Under the pieces are notes generated by a model, which saw nothing but the letters and a program-made list of their open reading frames with translations, did not search any database and was not told the DNA's origin. Of a stretch of 64,000 nt of DNA, positions 47,262 through 58,599 are shown one piece after another. Location: assembly GCF_003533305.1 (NCBI RefSeq), contig NZ_DOEH01000019.1:102445-166444 (forward strand), read 5' to 3'. Source of the stretch: Providencia sp. Its GTDB lineage: Bacteria > Pseudomonadota > Gammaproteobacteria > Enterobacterales > Enterobacteriaceae. Position 1 is the stretch's first letter. The number at the start of each line of letters is the position of its first letter. A program made the position numbers and the translations under genes.

Positions 47262-47300
47262 TATAAAAATAGCTAAAGGCAATAAATACCTTTAGCTATT
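47262..47300 (-). terminator. aphA terminator
   Basis: AATAGCTAAAGG and CCTTTAGCTATT form a perfect 12-bp stem with a 9-base loop. On the minus strand it runs into TTTTTATATT. It begins 15 bases past the aphA stop. Confidence 0.92.
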
Positions 47301-47314
47301 GATATTAAACAATT

Positions 47315-48028
47315 TTAATATTCTGAGTTGATAACAACTTCTTCACCAAACTGACCTGCTTTTGGCAATGGCTGGTAAGATGAGTTTGCCGCTCTTAACA
47401 CACGAATTCCACGGATATTTAATTCTTTTGCTGCTGCGATATCTGCATCCGCATCACCATAATAAATAGTCAGCTTGTGATCACGCATCCAGCTGACTTT
47501 ATTATTTTGTCCTGGCTCATCACCGGCAAAAATAACAGGTTGCATTTTATCTGCAGGGATAGCTAAACCTTCTTGTACGTATTTAGTCACAGTTTCGGTT
47601 TTAGTTTTTGTACGACCTGTAATGAAGTAAACAGTGTCGCCTCTCGCTAGGTGCATTTTAACTAAATCTACACCTACTTGTTTAGGCATACTGAATTGAT
47701 CCCACTCGTTATTCATTTTTTCCCAGAACTGAGGATTTTTCAGATAGCTATAATCATTTGGTGAAAATTCAATTTTTCCGCGATAAAAACCTGGGCTTGA
47801 AAATAAAACAGTATCGTCGATATCAAATCCGACCGCCATTGGCGCTTTACCATCTAAACTTTTTTTAATTTGTTCAATTGAAACCCAATTTACTGGCTGC
47901 TGTTGCGCTAATTCAATAACAGTAACACCGGGACTAACCGTTGCTGGCATTGGGATCTTAGCTTGAGATGCAGCTGAAAAGCTGAACGCTAAAGCAATGG
48001 CGCTCAACGTTAGGGTAATTTTTTTCAT
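47315..48028 (-). CDS. aphA: Class B acid phosphatase AphA
   Basis: Periplasmic HAD-family phosphatase and phosphotransferase acting on nucleotides and other phosphomonoesters. A signal peptide ([23 protein letters not shown]) is followed by the HAD motif [14 protein letters not shown] with nucleophile Asp69 and acid Asp71, then [13 protein letters not shown] and YYGDADADI. It ends [11 protein letters not shown] like E. coli AphA, with the same 237 residues. The frame opens at 48067, but the ATG at 48028 has AAGGA in place and starts the signal peptide. This enzyme is prominent in Providencia and Morganella. In E. coli aphA is elsewhere on the chromosome. Confidence 0.95.
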   Translation of the reverse strand: MKKITLTLSAIALAFSFSAASQAKIPMPATVSPGVTVIELAQQQPVNWVSIEQIKKSLDGKAPMAVGFDIDDTVLFSSPGFYRGKIEFSPNDYSYLKNPQFWEKMNNEWDQFSMPKQVGVDLVKMHLARGDTVYFITGRTKTKTETVTKYVQEGLAIPADKMQPVIFAGDEPGQNNKVSWMRDHKLTIYYGDADADIAAAKELNIRGIRVLRAANSSYQPLPKAGQFGEEVVINSEY

Positions 48029-48345
48029 CTTTAATCCTTGTTTAAGTTTATCCCGCCAATTAACCATTCTTTACTTTTATGGATAAACGAGTTGGTATCA
48101 ATACAAACAAATACTGCATATCACTTATATTTATGAGGGTAATAAATAAATAGAGCAGCAAATACTGTGAAGTTAAATCACAAGTGCAATGATGATATGA
48201 GTTTTTATTACATTAAAATGAGACTAATATCTCATTAACGCTATCTATTATCGACTGGTATGATAATTATGTGACCCATGCAATTATTTTGTGCCACAAA
48301 ATATTCATCGTCTTCATCGTCTTCATCGACATAATTTTTAAATAA
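48029..48345. other. aphA upstream region
   Basis: AT-rich DNA carrying the aphA promoter. It contains a 9-bp tandem repeat at 48304-48328. No gene was found. Confidence 0.4.
48304..48328. repeat. 9-bp tandem repeat TTCATCGTC
   Basis: Two exact copies and a 7-base partial copy in the gap between mukB and aphA. It may vary in copy number between strains. Confidence 0.7.
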
Positions 48346-48382
48346 TAATAAAAAACCGACACGGTTTTACCCTATGTCGGTT
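48346..48382 (-). terminator. mukB operon terminator
   Basis: AACCGACA and TGTCGGTT form an 8-bp stem with a 13-base loop; the minus strand continues TTTTTTATTATT. It lies 34 bases past the mukB stop. Confidence 0.88.
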
Positions 48383-48415
48383 AGTTTCAAACTGACGGCT
48401 GATATAAATGCGTCG

Positions 48416-51400
48416 TTATTGAGGCAATGCTGCCTGCGTAGTTGGTGTATCTTGACCAAATCCTTTCAGCCCAACCACATGCACATGTTCATTATTACCA
48501 AACACTTTACGCACTAACTTATACGTTGTGCCTTTTTCAGGACTGATATTTTCAGGCGCTGCAATAATTAACTGCATCTCTAGCCTATCGCACAACTCAA
48601 AGAGTGTGGCAATAGACTTCGCATCAAGACGTGCAGCTTCATCCAAGAAAAGCAAACGGCAAGGAATAATATCTTTAGCTCGTAATCTACGTGCTTCTTC
48701 TTCCCAGCTTTGTACAACCATGACCAATATTGACATACCGGTACCTATCGCTTCACCTGTTGATAAAGCACCACTTTCCGCTTTAAGCCAACCGTCTGAA
48801 CCTCGATTAACTTCTACATCAAGCTCTAAATAATTACGATAATCCAACAACTCTTCACCAATGGTTTGCGGTAAACGCTGCCCCATATCAACTTGTGGAT
48901 TTAAACGCTGATACAGCTTCGCCATCGCTTCCGAGAAGGTCAAACGTTGGCTAGTAAATAGATCTTGATGCGATTCGCTCTCCTCAGACAATACGCTAAG
49001 TAGTAAAGCATGGCTTTCACGTATATTAACGTTAAGTCTAACCCCTTTAACTTGACCAAAGGAGACTGCTTGTAACCCTTGGTTTAACATACGGATGCGG
49101 TTTTGTTCACGTTGAATAGTTTTACGAATAATATTCGCCACACTTTTCGAGCTAATCGCCAATTTTTGTTCGCGAGCTGTTAACTCTTCGGTTAAACGTC
49201 CTAACTCAATCTCCATTTGCTCAATTGCATCAATGGGATCATCAGTACGAATAATATCTTGGCGAATACGTTCACGCAGATGCTGATAAACAGCAATAAA
49301 GAATTTAATTTTACGATCTGGGAATTTTGGATCTTCAGATAAACGTAAAACATCACGCAGATGTTCATTATCAGCGACAGCTAAACGCAGTGCACCCAAC
49401 GCTTTATCCGACATAGAACGTAGACTGTCACCATCGGTATAGGCTAATTCGCGACGGTTTAAACGGCGTTCAACGCCATTATCTTTAACCAATCGCATTA
49501 CTGCACACCAACCCGCTTTAGCAGAAACAACTTGTTCACGTATTTGGAAGTAGTCTTTTTCTAACTTACGCAGTCGTTTTTGCAAATTGTCCATTTCAGC
49601 TTCACAAAGTGTGAGCTGTTTTTCTAACTGATTAATACGACTACGATTTGCCATTACTGACTGATGAAGTTCATCACGGCGAATACGCGCTCGTTCTTGT
49701 GCATCAGGATCGGCCTTAACACCAATCTCTTGCATCTCAACCTCAAGCTCTTTGAGCATTTCTTGCTTAGTATCAAAGGAGCTACGAAGAGAAGCAAAAA
49801 CTTGATGATATTGCGCTGTCTGTGACTGATGTTGGCGTAGCTGTTCCCTTGCACGACTACGTTCAGTTTCAGCTTGTTCCAAGCGTTGACGTAATTTTTC
49901 GTTCAGGTCAGCATTTTCATTAACCATACCCGTTGAGTCACTGTAACTAAAATGAGCTCTACGCTGTACAATTTCAACTAATGCAAAAGCTTGTTGTTTC
50001 GCATTTTGTTGGCTGTGTTTCGCCTGTTCGTAATCTTTACGCAATTGGTCATGTTGCTCAGGATCGCTCAGTAGCACTGTCACCATCGGCTCAAGTTTTG
50101 CCAACGCATTACCATATTTATTTAGGAAATGTGCCGCTTCCTCAGCTTCTGATAACTCTTCATTAATTTCTTCAACCCGATCAACTAAAGTCTCATCCAT
50201 TAATAAACCCACAAGCGGTAACAAGCGGTTCAGGGTAGATAAGCTTTCTTTACCTTGGGTAAATTGCTGACGCTGTTGTTGAGTCTGCTCTTCGAATTGA
50301 GATAATGCGCGCTCAAGTTCATTACGTTTTTGATTTAACGTTTTAATTTCAGCTTCAGGGTCATCTTCAAATGCAACTGAAATATGCTGACCAATAAAAC
50401 GGCTAAACGCTTGATGTGAACGCTGAATTTTCTGTACATCAAATGACAGCGTCGCATAACGCTCTGATAATGCATCACGCTCTAAAGTCAGCGACTCTAA
50501 ATGGCTCTCACGCGCGGCGCGACCGAATAACGGTAATTCAGGATAGCGAGAATAGCGCCATTGTCGCTCGGAAGAGCGTACAAGTACTGCATTCTCAAAT
50601 TCCTGTGCATCAAAAACACTATCGTCAAAACCTTGTGGGTCCCCTTCAATGAAATACACATCATCAGGACAATCTTGTAATGTTTCCAGTTGGCTACGAA
50701 CAAGGGCTAAGTCTTGAACCACAATACCGTGACGAGCAGGACCATAAAGTGCAGAGAAATAAGCCGCATCTTCAATCGTAATATCATCATATATTTCTGA
50801 TAATAATACACCGTTAAAGCGTTCCGCTAATGCCAACATGCGGCTATCTTCCGCACCACTAGGTTGGCTAAGACGTTCAATTTGCTTTTCTAGCTCGCGT
50901 CGCTGCGCAGCAACTTCATCGCGTTCAACCGTAATTTCACGTTCCTGCTCAAGCAATTGCTGCATGTATTCAGTCACTTCACTACTGGTATTAAACGTCT
51001 CATTAGCTTGTTCATTGAGCTGTGTTAACGCTTCTTGCGCCATGATCCAAGCGGGCGCTTTAGCTGACAACTGTTGAATACGTAAACGAATTTGTTCAAG
51101 TTCTTGACGCATTTGCATACGTCTTTCACCACTTTCATTCACGCCAATACTTAGCTCTTCTTGTTGCGCTTCAAGCTCTGCCATCAACACATCTAGCTCA
51201 TCAGGCTCGTAACTTTTCCCATGACGCTTACAAAATTCACTCAGTAATCTTTCTGCATTTTGCTGACTATCCAAACGCTGACGCAATTCAGATAGTTGCA
51301 TACGCAATGGCTGGACTCGTTCAGCTAGATGCGACTGTGATGACCAGTCACGTAATAACGTGCGTGCCTGTTGGTATGCGTCACTACGACTGACTTCGCC

Positions 51401-52858
51401 AACCATGGTTTTAACTAACTGATAAGCTTGTTCAAACTGGCTATGAGCGGCATCAGCCACACTCATCTTCTGTTCTAATGATAATAATATTTCGGTAGCT
51501 TGCTGCTCACGCGCTTCGAAAGTATCAAGCCATTCGTCGGCATTTTCTATTGTTAGCTCAGGTAACTGGCACAATTCACGAGCGCGCGTCAACGCTTGTA
51601 AAGCCTGTTGATATTGAATAGCGCGAGTTTGCTGAACATCCAGAGCTTGCTGATAATCCGCTAATTGATTTTTTAATTCATCGACTTCAACTTCAGCCGC
51701 TTCCGAACGCGCTTCATATTCTTCTTGGCTTTCTGTCGCGACAGCAACAACTTCAGTTTGTTCTTCTAGACGATAAGTTAGCTCTTCAATATCAGCTTGG
51801 TAGCGATCTATTTTTTCTTGTTGGCGTAATGCCGCCTGCACAAGACTCAAATGATCACTCGCCGCTTGGTAATCAGTTTCAAACACCAATGACGATTCAT
51901 TTTGTTCGTTAAGCTCACGAGCCATATCGACGCTGCGAACTTGCTCAACTTTAAGCTGCTTGCGATTTGCATTTAATTCTTTACGCGCAGCTAAGGCAGT
52001 ATCTAAATGAATACGTCTTTCATTTGAATGACGCATATAATCAGCAGATACATAATCCGTCGCTTGGCTAATTAGATGTTTAAATAAGTCACGATCTGAC
52101 TGTGTCACACGGATAGCTTCAAGGGTCAGACGGTTTTCACGTAATGCGGCTTCCATGTCTTGGAATGCTTTACGAACCCCGCTATTTTCAGGCAATAAAT
52201 AATCACGTAATGAACGTGTAATCGCACTGGAAATACCCCCGTAGAGAGATGCTTCAATCAAACGGTAGTATTTACTACGGTCGCCAGCTGAACGTAAACG
52301 TTTTGGTAATACGCCGAGCTCAAATAATACTGAATGGTAATCAGTAATTGAGTTGAATTGCTTAAACTGTATACCTTCTTGCGCTTCAAGCCGTTCTTTT
52401 AACTCATTTAAAGGAATAACTTTAGCTTGACGACCATCAATAATTTCCGTCAAAATTTCAGTAGGCACTGTCGCAATTGGCACGCCTTGAACCATAAAAG
52501 GTTTGATATCAACTTTCTTATCACGACCCGCGACTTGTTGAAGGCGAACACCAACCATAACACGCTGATGTTTAGAGTTTAAAACATCTAAAATCGCGTA
52601 GCAGACCCCAGGACGTAACTTCCCGTGTAAGCCTTTGTCACGAGAACCAGAGGTGGCCCCAGCTTCCGTTGTATTACGAAAGTGTAATAAGGTTAAATCT
52701 GGGATCATGGCGGTAATAAAAGCGGCCATGGTAGTTGATTTACCCGCTCCGTTTCCGCCTGAAAGCGTGGTAACGAGTTCATCAAGGTCAAAGGTTCGAG
52801 CAAAAAAACCGTTCCAATTCACCAGCGTCAGTGAGCGAAATTTTCCGCGTTCAATCAT
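48416..52858 (-). CDS. mukB: Chromosome partition protein MukB
   Basis: SMC-like subunit of the MukBEF condensin, which extrudes DNA loops and binds topoisomerase IV and MatP. The N-terminal head has Walker [10 protein letters not shown] (Lys40) and conserved [19 protein letters not shown]. Long coiled coils (about 290-650 and 780-1130, rich in Glu and Gln) flank the hinge with [13 protein letters not shown]. The C-terminal head has the ABC signature [15 protein letters not shown] and Walker [12 protein letters not shown]. Length 1480 against 1486 in E. coli. The start overlaps the mukE stop by four bases. It is the last gene of the cmoM-mukF-mukE-mukB operon. Confidence 0.97.
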   Translation of the reverse strand: MIERGKFRSLTLVNWNGFFARTFDLDELVTTLSGGNGAGKSTTMAAFITAMIPDLTLLHFRNTTEAGATSGSRDKGLHGKLRPGVCYAILDVLNSKHQRVMVGVRLQQVAGRDKKVDIKPFMVQGVPIATVPTEILTEIIDGRQAKVIPLNELKERLEAQEGIQFKQFNSITDYHSVLFELGVLPKRLRSAGDRSKYYRLIEASLYGGISSAITRSLRDYLLPENSGVRKAFQDMEAALRENRLTLEAIRVTQSDRDLFKHLISQATDYVSADYMRHSNERRIHLDTALAARKELNANRKQLKVEQVRSVDMARELNEQNESSLVFETDYQAASDHLSLVQAALRQQEKIDRYQADIEELTYRLEEQTEVVAVATESQEEYEARSEAAEVEVDELKNQLADYQQALDVQQTRAIQYQQALQALTRARELCQLPELTIENADEWLDTFEAREQQATEILLSLEQKMSVADAAHSQFEQAYQLVKTMVGEVSRSDAYQQARTLLRDWSSQSHLAERVQPLRMQLSELRQRLDSQQNAERLLSEFCKRHGKSYEPDELDVLMAELEAQQEELSIGVNESGERRMQMRQELEQIRLRIQQLSAKAPAWIMAQEALTQLNEQANETFNTSSEVTEYMQQLLEQEREITVERDEVAAQRRELEKQIERLSQPSGAEDSRMLALAERFNGVLLSEIYDDITIEDAAYFSALYGPARHGIVVQDLALVRSQLETLQDCPDDVYFIEGDPQGFDDSVFDAQEFENAVLVRSSERQWRYSRYPELPLFGRAARESHLESLTLERDALSERYATLSFDVQKIQRSHQAFSRFIGQHISVAFEDDPEAEIKTLNQKRNELERALSQFEEQTQQQRQQFTQGKESLSTLNRLLPLVGLLMDETLVDRVEEINEELSEAEEAAHFLNKYGNALAKLEPMVTVLLSDPEQHDQLRKDYEQAKHSQQNAKQQAFALVEIVQRRAHFSYSDSTGMVNENADLNEKLRQRLEQAETERSRAREQLRQHQSQTAQYHQVFASLRSSFDTKQEMLKELEVEMQEIGVKADPDAQERARIRRDELHQSVMANRSRINQLEKQLTLCEAEMDNLQKRLRKLEKDYFQIREQVVSAKAGWCAVMRLVKDNGVERRLNRRELAYTDGDSLRSMSDKALGALRLAVADNEHLRDVLRLSEDPKFPDRKIKFFIAVYQHLRERIRQDIIRTDDPIDAIEQMEIELGRLTEELTAREQKLAISSKSVANIIRKTIQREQNRIRMLNQGLQAVSFGQVKGVRLNVNIRESHALLLSVLSEESESHQDLFTSQRLTFSEAMAKLYQRLNPQVDMGQRLPQTIGEELLDYRNYLELDVEVNRGSDGWLKAESGALSTGEAIGTGMSILVMVVQSWEEEARRLRAKDIIPCRLLFLDEAARLDAKSIATLFELCDRLEMQLIIAAPENISPEKGTTYKLVRKVFGNNEHVHVVGLKGFGQDTPTTQAALPQ

Positions 52859-53583
52859 TGTTGTCCATCCTCATCACTTTCTGCCGCTTCTTGATTTTCT
52901 TCAGGCTCATCTTCATCGCTATCTTGTAATGATAACTCCCCTTCAAGAGAGATAGCTTCGCCATCACGGATCATTCTTAATTGAGCATCTTGAGGGCTAT
53001 CACCACTACGTACATCAGCGCCAAAACGAAATACAGACTCTGAAATGACGAATTTATTCGGATCATTTTGCAAAAAGTGCACCATACCCAAGCGGCGCAA
53101 TCGATTTAACGAAGTTCTGAGTTTTTCTTGCAGTTTTTGTTTGTCTAAGTCAGAACCTGTCGAGCGCTGATTCACAAATTTCATTAATTTACTTTCATCA
53201 GCAAGCGATAATAGCTCTTCGAACAATTCTTGAGAGGTAAAAATACCTTGATTGGTTAACCGTTCAGGGCTGAGATAAAGATAACAAAGAATTTTACCCA
53301 CCATCATATCCAGCTCAGAGAGTACCGAGCGAGGGATCAATGTCGTTGAACGGGGGCGCAAATAGAAAAAACCTTCTGGCGCACGAATCAATTCAACATT
53401 ATAACGTGAGTAAAATTGCTCTAAATCTTCCTGAAAATCCATCAGAAATGCGTGATTATCAAGATCATCAATACTAATATGGCGACCCGAGCGTAACTGA
53501 CTGTCAAGCTCAGGGAAAATAGGATTAACGAGTGCTTGAGCCAGTTTAACTGGCATAAATTGTTCAATATTTGTCGATGACAT
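52855..53583 (-). CDS. mukE: Chromosome partition protein MukE
   Basis: Winged-helix (KITE-type) subunit of the MukBEF condensin; binds MukF as a dimer. The sequence [62 protein letters not shown] and [13 protein letters not shown] matches E. coli MukE closely. The acidic tail ([18 protein letters not shown]) is longer than in E. coli, where the protein has 234 residues against 242 here. The frame opens at 53619, but the ATG at 53583 matches the family start and has AGG upstream. It overlaps the mukF end by 20 bases and mukB by four, so translation is coupled. Confidence 0.95.
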   Translation of the reverse strand: MSSTNIEQFMPVKLAQALVNPIFPELDSQLRSGRHISIDDLDNHAFLMDFQEDLEQFYSRYNVELIRAPEGFFYLRPRSTTLIPRSVLSELDMMVGKILCYLYLSPERLTNQGIFTSQELFEELLSLADESKLMKFVNQRSTGSDLDKQKLQEKLRTSLNRLRRLGMVHFLQNDPNKFVISESVFRFGADVRSGDSPQDAQLRMIRDGEAISLEGELSLQDSDEDEPEENQEAAESDEDGQQ

Positions 53584-54889
53584 GTGCCTGCACCTTGGCT
53601 CCGTGATCATTAATAGCACGCCATTTTGACGGTAATCCCGCCAAATCAGCCTCTGCGATACCTAGTTTTACAGCCTGATCGATAATAATACGCGCAACAT
53701 CAAAATGGCGACTCTGCGGATATTGTTTCAAGTAATCTTCTAATACTTGCCCGACATCTAGCGGCTGTTTATCCGCTTTATAAAATGCCAGTTCAGCTTC
53801 CATTAGCTCTGCAAGTCGATCATTTATTTCACTAAATTCTTCGAATTCAAGCTCTGGTGGTAATTCACCGGTGACCTCTTCATCATGCAACGCAAGCTCT
53901 TCATCACGCATATCAAATAGTCTGTCTGCATTGGTATAAGTTAATGCCCACGGACTATCGAGGTACTGCTGTACCGATTGGCGTAATCGTTGAGAAAATA
54001 TCCGATTTTTATCCATATCAATTGCTGTACGAATAAATTTATGCACATGGCGGTCATAACCAATCCATAAATCAATGGATTGCTGTCCCCAACTAACAAT
54101 TCGATCCAGTTTATTCTGCAAATCAAAAATTAGTCTATCAACCATATCAGAAAATTGAGGTGCGTTCAGATTCGCCTCTTGAATACGCATCAAGTTAGCT
54201 TGCAGTTTATCACCAGTGGCTTCCAGCGTATCTTGCAGCTCTCTTAATGTTCCTGATGTTTCAGACAATAATTGCTCACAATTGGCGATCGCCGCTTGCC
54301 AGTCTTGGCTCAATAATGCGGCAATATCTTCTTTCACTGAGCTTTGCTGCTCATCCATAATACGCTGGGATAAATCAATGCTGTCGAATATTTCTGCTAC
54401 TGAATATTTTAATGGGGCAAAAACATAGCGATGCCAATAAAACTCATCGCCACCTTCTTCCGCAGCCTCTGCTGCACGAAGTAATTCACTCGCCACGATA
54501 GAAAGCTGCATTGACAGCCTTAATGTTGAAAATTCACGCTGGCGAATATAATAATCACTAATACCAATGCCTAAAGGCGTCAGACGATAAATGGCATTAC
54601 CTTCAATGATATCACTGGCAAAGCGGTTAAATATCTTCTGACGCACCATATCATTGATGGCGTTATTTGCTCTGACAGAGAGTGACTCTGTTGTCTGTTC
54701 AAACCCTTTACAAACTTCACGAAAGGCGTCAATTAGCTCCCCTTCGGTCATTTCACCATTAACTCGCTCACTGTTCAAAACAGCAACCGATAGCAAAAAG
54801 GCTAAGCGCTCTGCGGGAAGTGAAATCGAAAAATCATTTTTTCGTGCCCAAGACACCAGTTCAGGGACGGTCTGGGAAAACTCACTCAT
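53564..54889 (-). CDS. mukF: Chromosome partition protein MukF (kleisin)
   Basis: Kleisin subunit that bridges MukB heads. It has an N-terminal winged-helix dimerisation domain (about 1-115, [17 protein letters not shown] and [20 protein letters not shown]), a helical middle domain (about 118-290) and a C-terminal winged helix that binds the MukB cap (about 350-441, [20 protein letters not shown]). Length 441 against 440 in E. coli. Its ATG overlaps the cmoM stop by four bases (ATGA), and mukE begins inside its 3' end. Confidence 0.96.
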   Translation of the reverse strand: MSEFSQTVPELVSWARKNDFSISLPAERLAFLLSVAVLNSERVNGEMTEGELIDAFREVCKGFEQTTESLSVRANNAINDMVRQKIFNRFASDIIEGNAIYRLTPLGIGISDYYIRQREFSTLRLSMQLSIVASELLRAAEAAEEGGDEFYWHRYVFAPLKYSVAEIFDSIDLSQRIMDEQQSSVKEDIAALLSQDWQAAIANCEQLLSETSGTLRELQDTLEATGDKLQANLMRIQEANLNAPQFSDMVDRLIFDLQNKLDRIVSWGQQSIDLWIGYDRHVHKFIRTAIDMDKNRIFSQRLRQSVQQYLDSPWALTYTNADRLFDMRDEELALHDEEVTGELPPELEFEEFSEINDRLAELMEAELAFYKADKQPLDVGQVLEDYLKQYPQSRHFDVARIIIDQAVKLGIAEADLAGLPSKWRAINDHGAKVQAHVIDKY

Positions 54890-55674
54890 AAATCGTCCTT
54901 TTGTATTTGTTTTCGCGCCATGACATGAATATAGCGTCCCATGCTGATATAAGGTTCTTCACGACAATATTGCTGTTCTAGCGCCAGCAATGCTGGAAAA
55001 TCTTTTTGTTGTAACTGTCTACTTTGCAAATAATCATGAAATACTCTTACGCCGCTTTTGCCTAAGATTTCCATATCACATGCCAAAAGCCATTCATCTA
55101 CCTGTTGAGGGAAGAGTGGATTTTGTGGCGACAACGAACGCTTGCGTCTACGTTGGATGTGAGGGGTCGCGAGATGAAAATTGCCTAAAATCGCATTGCG
55201 CATCACTAAGCCATTTGCATTATAGAACATGACAGAAAATATGCCTTCAGGTCTGATTATATCTGCCAACTGCTCAATTGCATATTTTTGATCGCTAATC
55301 CATTCCAGTACTGCATGAAAGATAACGAGATCAACCGGCCCCGTTAAATGTTGTGCAATATCCTGTACCGCACTGTTAACAAAGCGGATATTTTCACTAA
55401 TTCCTTCTTCATGCGCAAGCTCACTCGCCCTTTCTAGCATTTCTTCGGATAAATCGCAAAGTATGACTTGATGTCCCATCGCCGCAAGCTTGCGCGAAAA
55501 ATGGCCTTCACCGCCTCCGGCATCAAGTATACGTAATGTTTGACCTTTAAAATGGTTTTCTAATAACTGGCTAAGATCTTGCCAAACGACCGCTTCACGT
55601 ATTTTACCTTTTGTCGTTCCATAGATGTTTTTTGCAAATTTATCGACAATATCATCAAAGTTGCGGTCTGCCAT
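54886..55674 (-). CDS. cmoM: tRNA uridine-34 carboxymethyl transferase-associated methyltransferase CmoM
   Basis: S-adenosylmethionine methyltransferase (formerly SmtA) that methylates the carboxyl of 5-carboxymethoxyuridine to give mcmo5U34 in some tRNAs. The SAM motif I is [15 protein letters not shown] near 48-62, followed by LCDLSEEML (motif II) and [12 protein letters not shown] (motif IV). Length 262 against 261 in E. coli. It is the first gene of the condensin operon and overlaps mukF by four bases, the same arrangement as in E. coli. A divergent promoter region of about 320 bp separates it from elyC. Confidence 0.94.
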   Translation of the reverse strand: MADRNFDDIVDKFAKNIYGTTKGKIREAVVWQDLSQLLENHFKGQTLRILDAGGGEGHFSRKLAAMGHQVILCDLSEEMLERASELAHEEGISENIRFVNSAVQDIAQHLTGPVDLVIFHAVLEWISDQKYAIEQLADIIRPEGIFSVMFYNANGLVMRNAILGNFHLATPHIQRRRKRSLSPQNPLFPQQVDEWLLACDMEILGKSGVRVFHDYLQSRQLQQKDFPALLALEQQYCREEPYISMGRYIHVMARKQIQKDDL

Positions 55675-55997
55675 GTGCTATCTGGTTACCTATAATTCAT
55701 TATTCAAAACATGTTTGTTGGTCAATCAGCCTAGCAACGCGCCTGAAATTTATCAGTTTTTATTCTGTAATTCATGAATATGGCGTCGCTTATCATATAA
55801 AATGCAGGCAATGACTGAATCCTGAATTATAACAGATAATAGCTATATTTTTGCATAGTACTTTATTTTGCTCACTGAATTTCATTTTGGCATCATGACT
55901 TTCATTTTTATGCGCAAAATTTATTATTTCATCAAAGCTGGTTGAATTGAGCTCAATGAACAATAATGCGTTATAAACCTCTAAAATAGGCTTTGTT
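55675..55997. promoter_or_regulatory. Divergent region between cmoM operon and elyC
   Basis: A 323-bp gap that must hold the promoter of the cmoM-mukFEB operon and that of elyC. No operator or structured element was recognised, and frames crossing it are not convincing. Confidence 0.4.
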
Positions 55998-56825
55998 ATG
56001 TTATTTCTGCTAAAAAAATATATTGGTGCATTATTAATGCCATTACCGCTCCTGCTGATTATCGGACTTATCGGTTTAATTCTATTGTGGTGTACCCGAT
56101 GGCAAAAAAGTGGCAAAACACTGGTCAGTGCCAGTTTGCTCTTCATCTTGCTGTTAGGGCTACAACCTGTATCGGATAATTTGCTCGCCCCCATTGAAGG
56201 CAAATATAACCAACGTTATGAATTAATTACCCCCAATCCACCAGAAAATGTGCATTATATCGTTGTTTTAGGTGGTGGATTTACCTATAACCCCGATTGG
56301 AGCCCAAGTTCTAATTTATTGAATAATAGCCTTCCTCGGGTAACCGAAGGTGTGAGACTTTATCTGAAATACCCTGGCAGCAAACTTATTTTTACTGGTG
56401 GAAAGGCCAATAATCCCATAAGCAGTGCAGAAGTCGCCGCACAAGTTGCTCAATCATTAGGAGTTCCCGCTGAAGATACTATTGCACTCACTGAGCCCAA
56501 AGATACGCAAGAAGAAGCATTTGAAGTCGAAAAAATTATTGGTAAAGAGCCTTTTTTATTAGTGACATCGGCAAACCATCTTCCTCGGGCAATAACCATG
56601 TTTACGAGTAGAGGAATGCAGCCATTACCAGCTCCCGCAAATCAACTGGTTATTACTAGTGCAATCAATCCATGGGAAAAATACATCCCATCATCTTATT
56701 ACTTTGGTCATAGTGAACGCGCTTGGTATGAGCTAATTGGCACAATATGGTGGCATTTAAAACCGGATAACACTCAAGTGTTAGAGCAACCGTTACTCAC
56801 CCCTGAAAGTATTGATGCAGAATAA
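55998..56825 (+). CDS. elyC: Envelope biogenesis factor ElyC (DUF218)
   Basis: Inner membrane protein with two N-terminal helices (about 10-32 and 40-58) and a periplasmic DUF218 domain. Needed in E. coli for normal peptidoglycan and envelope at low temperature. Conserved parts are YIVVLGGGFTYNP, PRVTEGVRLYLKYPGSKLIF, EPKDTQEEAFEV and LVTSANHLPRAITMF. Length 275 against 259 in E. coli, with a short extra tail. AGG lies about 9 bases before the ATG. It is convergent with kdsB across a shared terminator; ycbJ, found between them in E. coli, is missing. Confidence 0.92.
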   Translation: MLFLLKKYIGALLMPLPLLLIIGLIGLILLWCTRWQKSGKTLVSASLLFILLLGLQPVSDNLLAPIEGKYNQRYELITPNPPENVHYIVVLGGGFTYNPDWSPSSNLLNNSLPRVTEGVRLYLKYPGSKLIFTGGKANNPISSAEVAAQVAQSLGVPAEDTIALTEPKDTQEEAFEVEKIIGKEPFLLVTSANHLPRAITMFTSRGMQPLPAPANQLVITSAINPWEKYIPSSYYFGHSERAWYELIGTIWWHLKPDNTQVLEQPLLTPESIDAE

Positions 56826-56846
56826 TGCGTCATTACAACGCACAAA

Positions 56847-56885
56847 AAAAGGTGTAATTCATTGAATTTACACCTTTTATTTTTA
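56847..56885. terminator. Bidirectional terminator between elyC and kdsB
   Basis: AAAAGGTGTAA and TTACACCTTTT form an 11-bp stem with a 10-base loop. The plus strand continues TTATTTTT and the minus strand has a run of seven T, so it serves both convergent genes. Confidence 0.88.
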
Positions 56886-56913
56886 GCTAGATTAGCAGTC
56901 TCAATATCAGTCG

Positions 56914-57663
56914 CTATTGTGATGCAAATTGCTTTCTGACAATTTCAAGATCTTGCGGGGTATCAACACCAGCTCCAGGTGTTTTTTCGGCAACCGCAAC
57001 ATGAATTTTTTCGCCATACCATAGCACTCTAAGCTGCTCTAGCATTTCAATTTTTTCTAATGGGCTCGCTTCCCACGTAATATAACGACGAATAAAACCT
57101 GCACGATATGCATAAATGCCAATATGTCGAAGAAAATAATCGCCAATGGTATTTTGGCCAGTTGAAAAATTGTCTCTATCCCAAGGGATGGTGGCGCGTG
57201 AAAAATAAAGTGCATAGCCTTCATTATCAGTAACAACCTTAACTGCATTAGGATTAAAAGCTTCTTTAGCATCATGAATAGGTACAGCAAGTGTGCCCAT
57301 ATTAGCTTTGCTTCCTTGAAGATTACTAGCAACTTGACTAATAATTTCAGGTGGAATTAACGGCTCATCACCTTGAACATTAACAATGATTTCGTCATCT
57401 GAAAAACCGTAAAGGTCGATAACTTCTGCAAGTCTTTCTGTGCCAGATTGATGATCAGGATTTGTCATACAAGCTTCGCCGCCCGCTTGGATTACCGCAG
57501 CGGCGACATCAGGATGATCAGTCGCCACAATAACTCGGCCTGCACCTGATTTAATTGCTTGCTCCATCACCCGCACAACCATAGGCTTGCCATGAATATC
57601 AGCGAGAGGCTTACCCGGTAATCGAGTTGATGCGAAACGCGCAGGAATAATTACAGTAAACAT
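56914..57663 (-). CDS. kdsB: CMP-KDO synthetase
   Basis: 3-deoxy-manno-octulosonate cytidylyltransferase: activates KDO with CTP for lipopolysaccharide core synthesis. The nucleotide-binding N-terminus reads [19 protein letters not shown]; other conserved parts are [26 protein letters not shown] and [12 protein letters not shown]. Length 249 against 248 in E. coli. It follows ycaR by only five bases, so the two are cotranscribed. The nearby lpxK and msbA also serve lipopolysaccharide biogenesis. Confidence 0.96.
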   Translation of the reverse strand: MFTVIIPARFASTRLPGKPLADIHGKPMVVRVMEQAIKSGAGRVIVATDHPDVAAAVIQAGGEACMTNPDHQSGTERLAEVIDLYGFSDDEIIVNVQGDEPLIPPEIISQVASNLQGSKANMGTLAVPIHDAKEAFNPNAVKVVTDNEGYALYFSRATIPWDRDNFSTGQNTIGDYFLRHIGIYAYRAGFIRRYITWEASPLEKIEMLEQLRVLWYGEKIHVAVAEKTPGAGVDTPQDLEIVRKQFASQ

Positions 57664-57668
57664 AATAG

Positions 57669-57848
57669 TTACTGTCCTTCATCTAAAGATACTTGGCGAG
57701 CTTCGGTTTCTAGTAATACGGGGATACCATCGCGAATTGGATACGCTAGATGGTCAAATTTGCAGATTAATTCGAGGTTGTCTTTGTTGTAACTTAATTT
57801 ACCGTAACAAACTGGACAAGCGATGATTTCAAGTAAACGGTGATCCAT
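57669..57848 (-). CDS. ycaR: Trm112-family protein YcaR
   Basis: A 59-residue zinc-ribbon-like protein of the Trm112/UPF0434 family; function in enterobacteria is not settled. [18 protein letters not shown] is followed by [20 protein letters not shown] and LLETEAR, as in E. coli YcaR (60 residues). The frame also has an ATG at 57860, but the ATG at 57848 has GGGAG directly upstream and matches the family, so it is used. It is coupled to kdsB downstream. Confidence 0.92.
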   Translation of the reverse strand: MDHRLLEIIACPVCYGKLSYNKDNLELICKFDHLAYPIRDGIPVLLETEARQVSLDEGQ

Positions 57849-57991
57849 GTTTTCTCCCAAATGGAATTAACTCACTTGGCGTCAGGATATCACATGCAGA
57901 TATCACCGTTAACTTTAATCTTTCTAGATACAATCTCCTGCAAGAGATAAGAGGATAGTCAGCAGGAGAAAAAGCGCTTTTAATTATTTAA

Positions 57992-58207
57992 TTAGTACGC
58001 AATAACGTCGGTTGCCGTAATACCATTTGAATTGCGAGTTACTGAAAACTCGACGTTTTGGCCTTCAGCTAATGATTTCATTTTAGTGCTAGCAATTGAC
58101 TTTCTTGTTACAAATACATCATCACCACCATGGAATGGTGAAATAAAACCGTAACCTTCTTTTGCATCAAACCATTTAACTCGACCCATATGTAATTGAA
58201 AATTCAT
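57992..58207 (-). CDS. Divergent cold-shock domain protein
   Basis: A 71-residue single cold-shock (OB-fold) domain that should bind single-stranded nucleic acid. GRVKWFDAKEGYGFISP carries RNP1, with Tyr in place of the usual Phe in GFGFI. RNP2 reads DVFVTRKSI, with Thr in place of the usual His of VFVHFSAI. The ATG at 58207 has a strong AAGGAG. A start at the Met seven codons in would give a more usual CspA-like N-terminus but has no ribosome binding site. It lies between lpxK and ycaR, where E. coli has ycaQ. The paralog cannot be named from sequence alone. Confidence 0.85.
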   Translation of the reverse strand: MNFQLHMGRVKWFDAKEGYGFISPFHGGDDVFVTRKSIASTKMKSLAEGQNVEFSVTRNSNGITATDVIAY

Positions 58208-58599
58208 ATTAAAACTCCTTTTGTTCTAAGAACAATATTTCTTTTTATCGTTTTATTATTACTCTTTAGCGTTTTCCCATTATAAATTGCCGATCTATTA
58301 ACACGTTTAAGAGTAATTAAACTTTTACCAATATATGCACTTAATAATTGTGCGTTATTTATTACGATCCCAATAGTGAATTTCAGACACCGCACATCTA
58401 CTGTGAATTTAACAGTGTATTTTGACATTTTGATGACAAAACTGATTAAAAATGTAGTTGTTGCGAGGATATGAAGACTAACTAAAGAACGGATCGTGAA
58501 ATTTAAGCTAGTATAAAATCCAGTTATTAATGTATTGCATCCATATACATAATAAGTGGAGCTATATCACAGTGCGGCTATTATTACCATAATCAAACT
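58208..58599 (-). promoter_or_regulatory. Leader and promoter region of the cold-shock gene
   Basis: About 390 bases without a convincing gene. A long 5' leader is usual for cold-induced csp genes. A small hairpin TTGTTC-TTA-GAACAA (58221-58235) abuts the Shine-Dalgarno site and could affect translation. A clear E. coli-type cold box was not found, and the promoter could not be fixed. Confidence 0.4.

Noticed and set aside
58204..58428. 74-codon frame whose stop overlaps the start of the cold-shock gene (ATGA)
   Set aside because: It lies in the expected long leader of the csp mRNA, has no ribosome binding site and no recognisable protein features.
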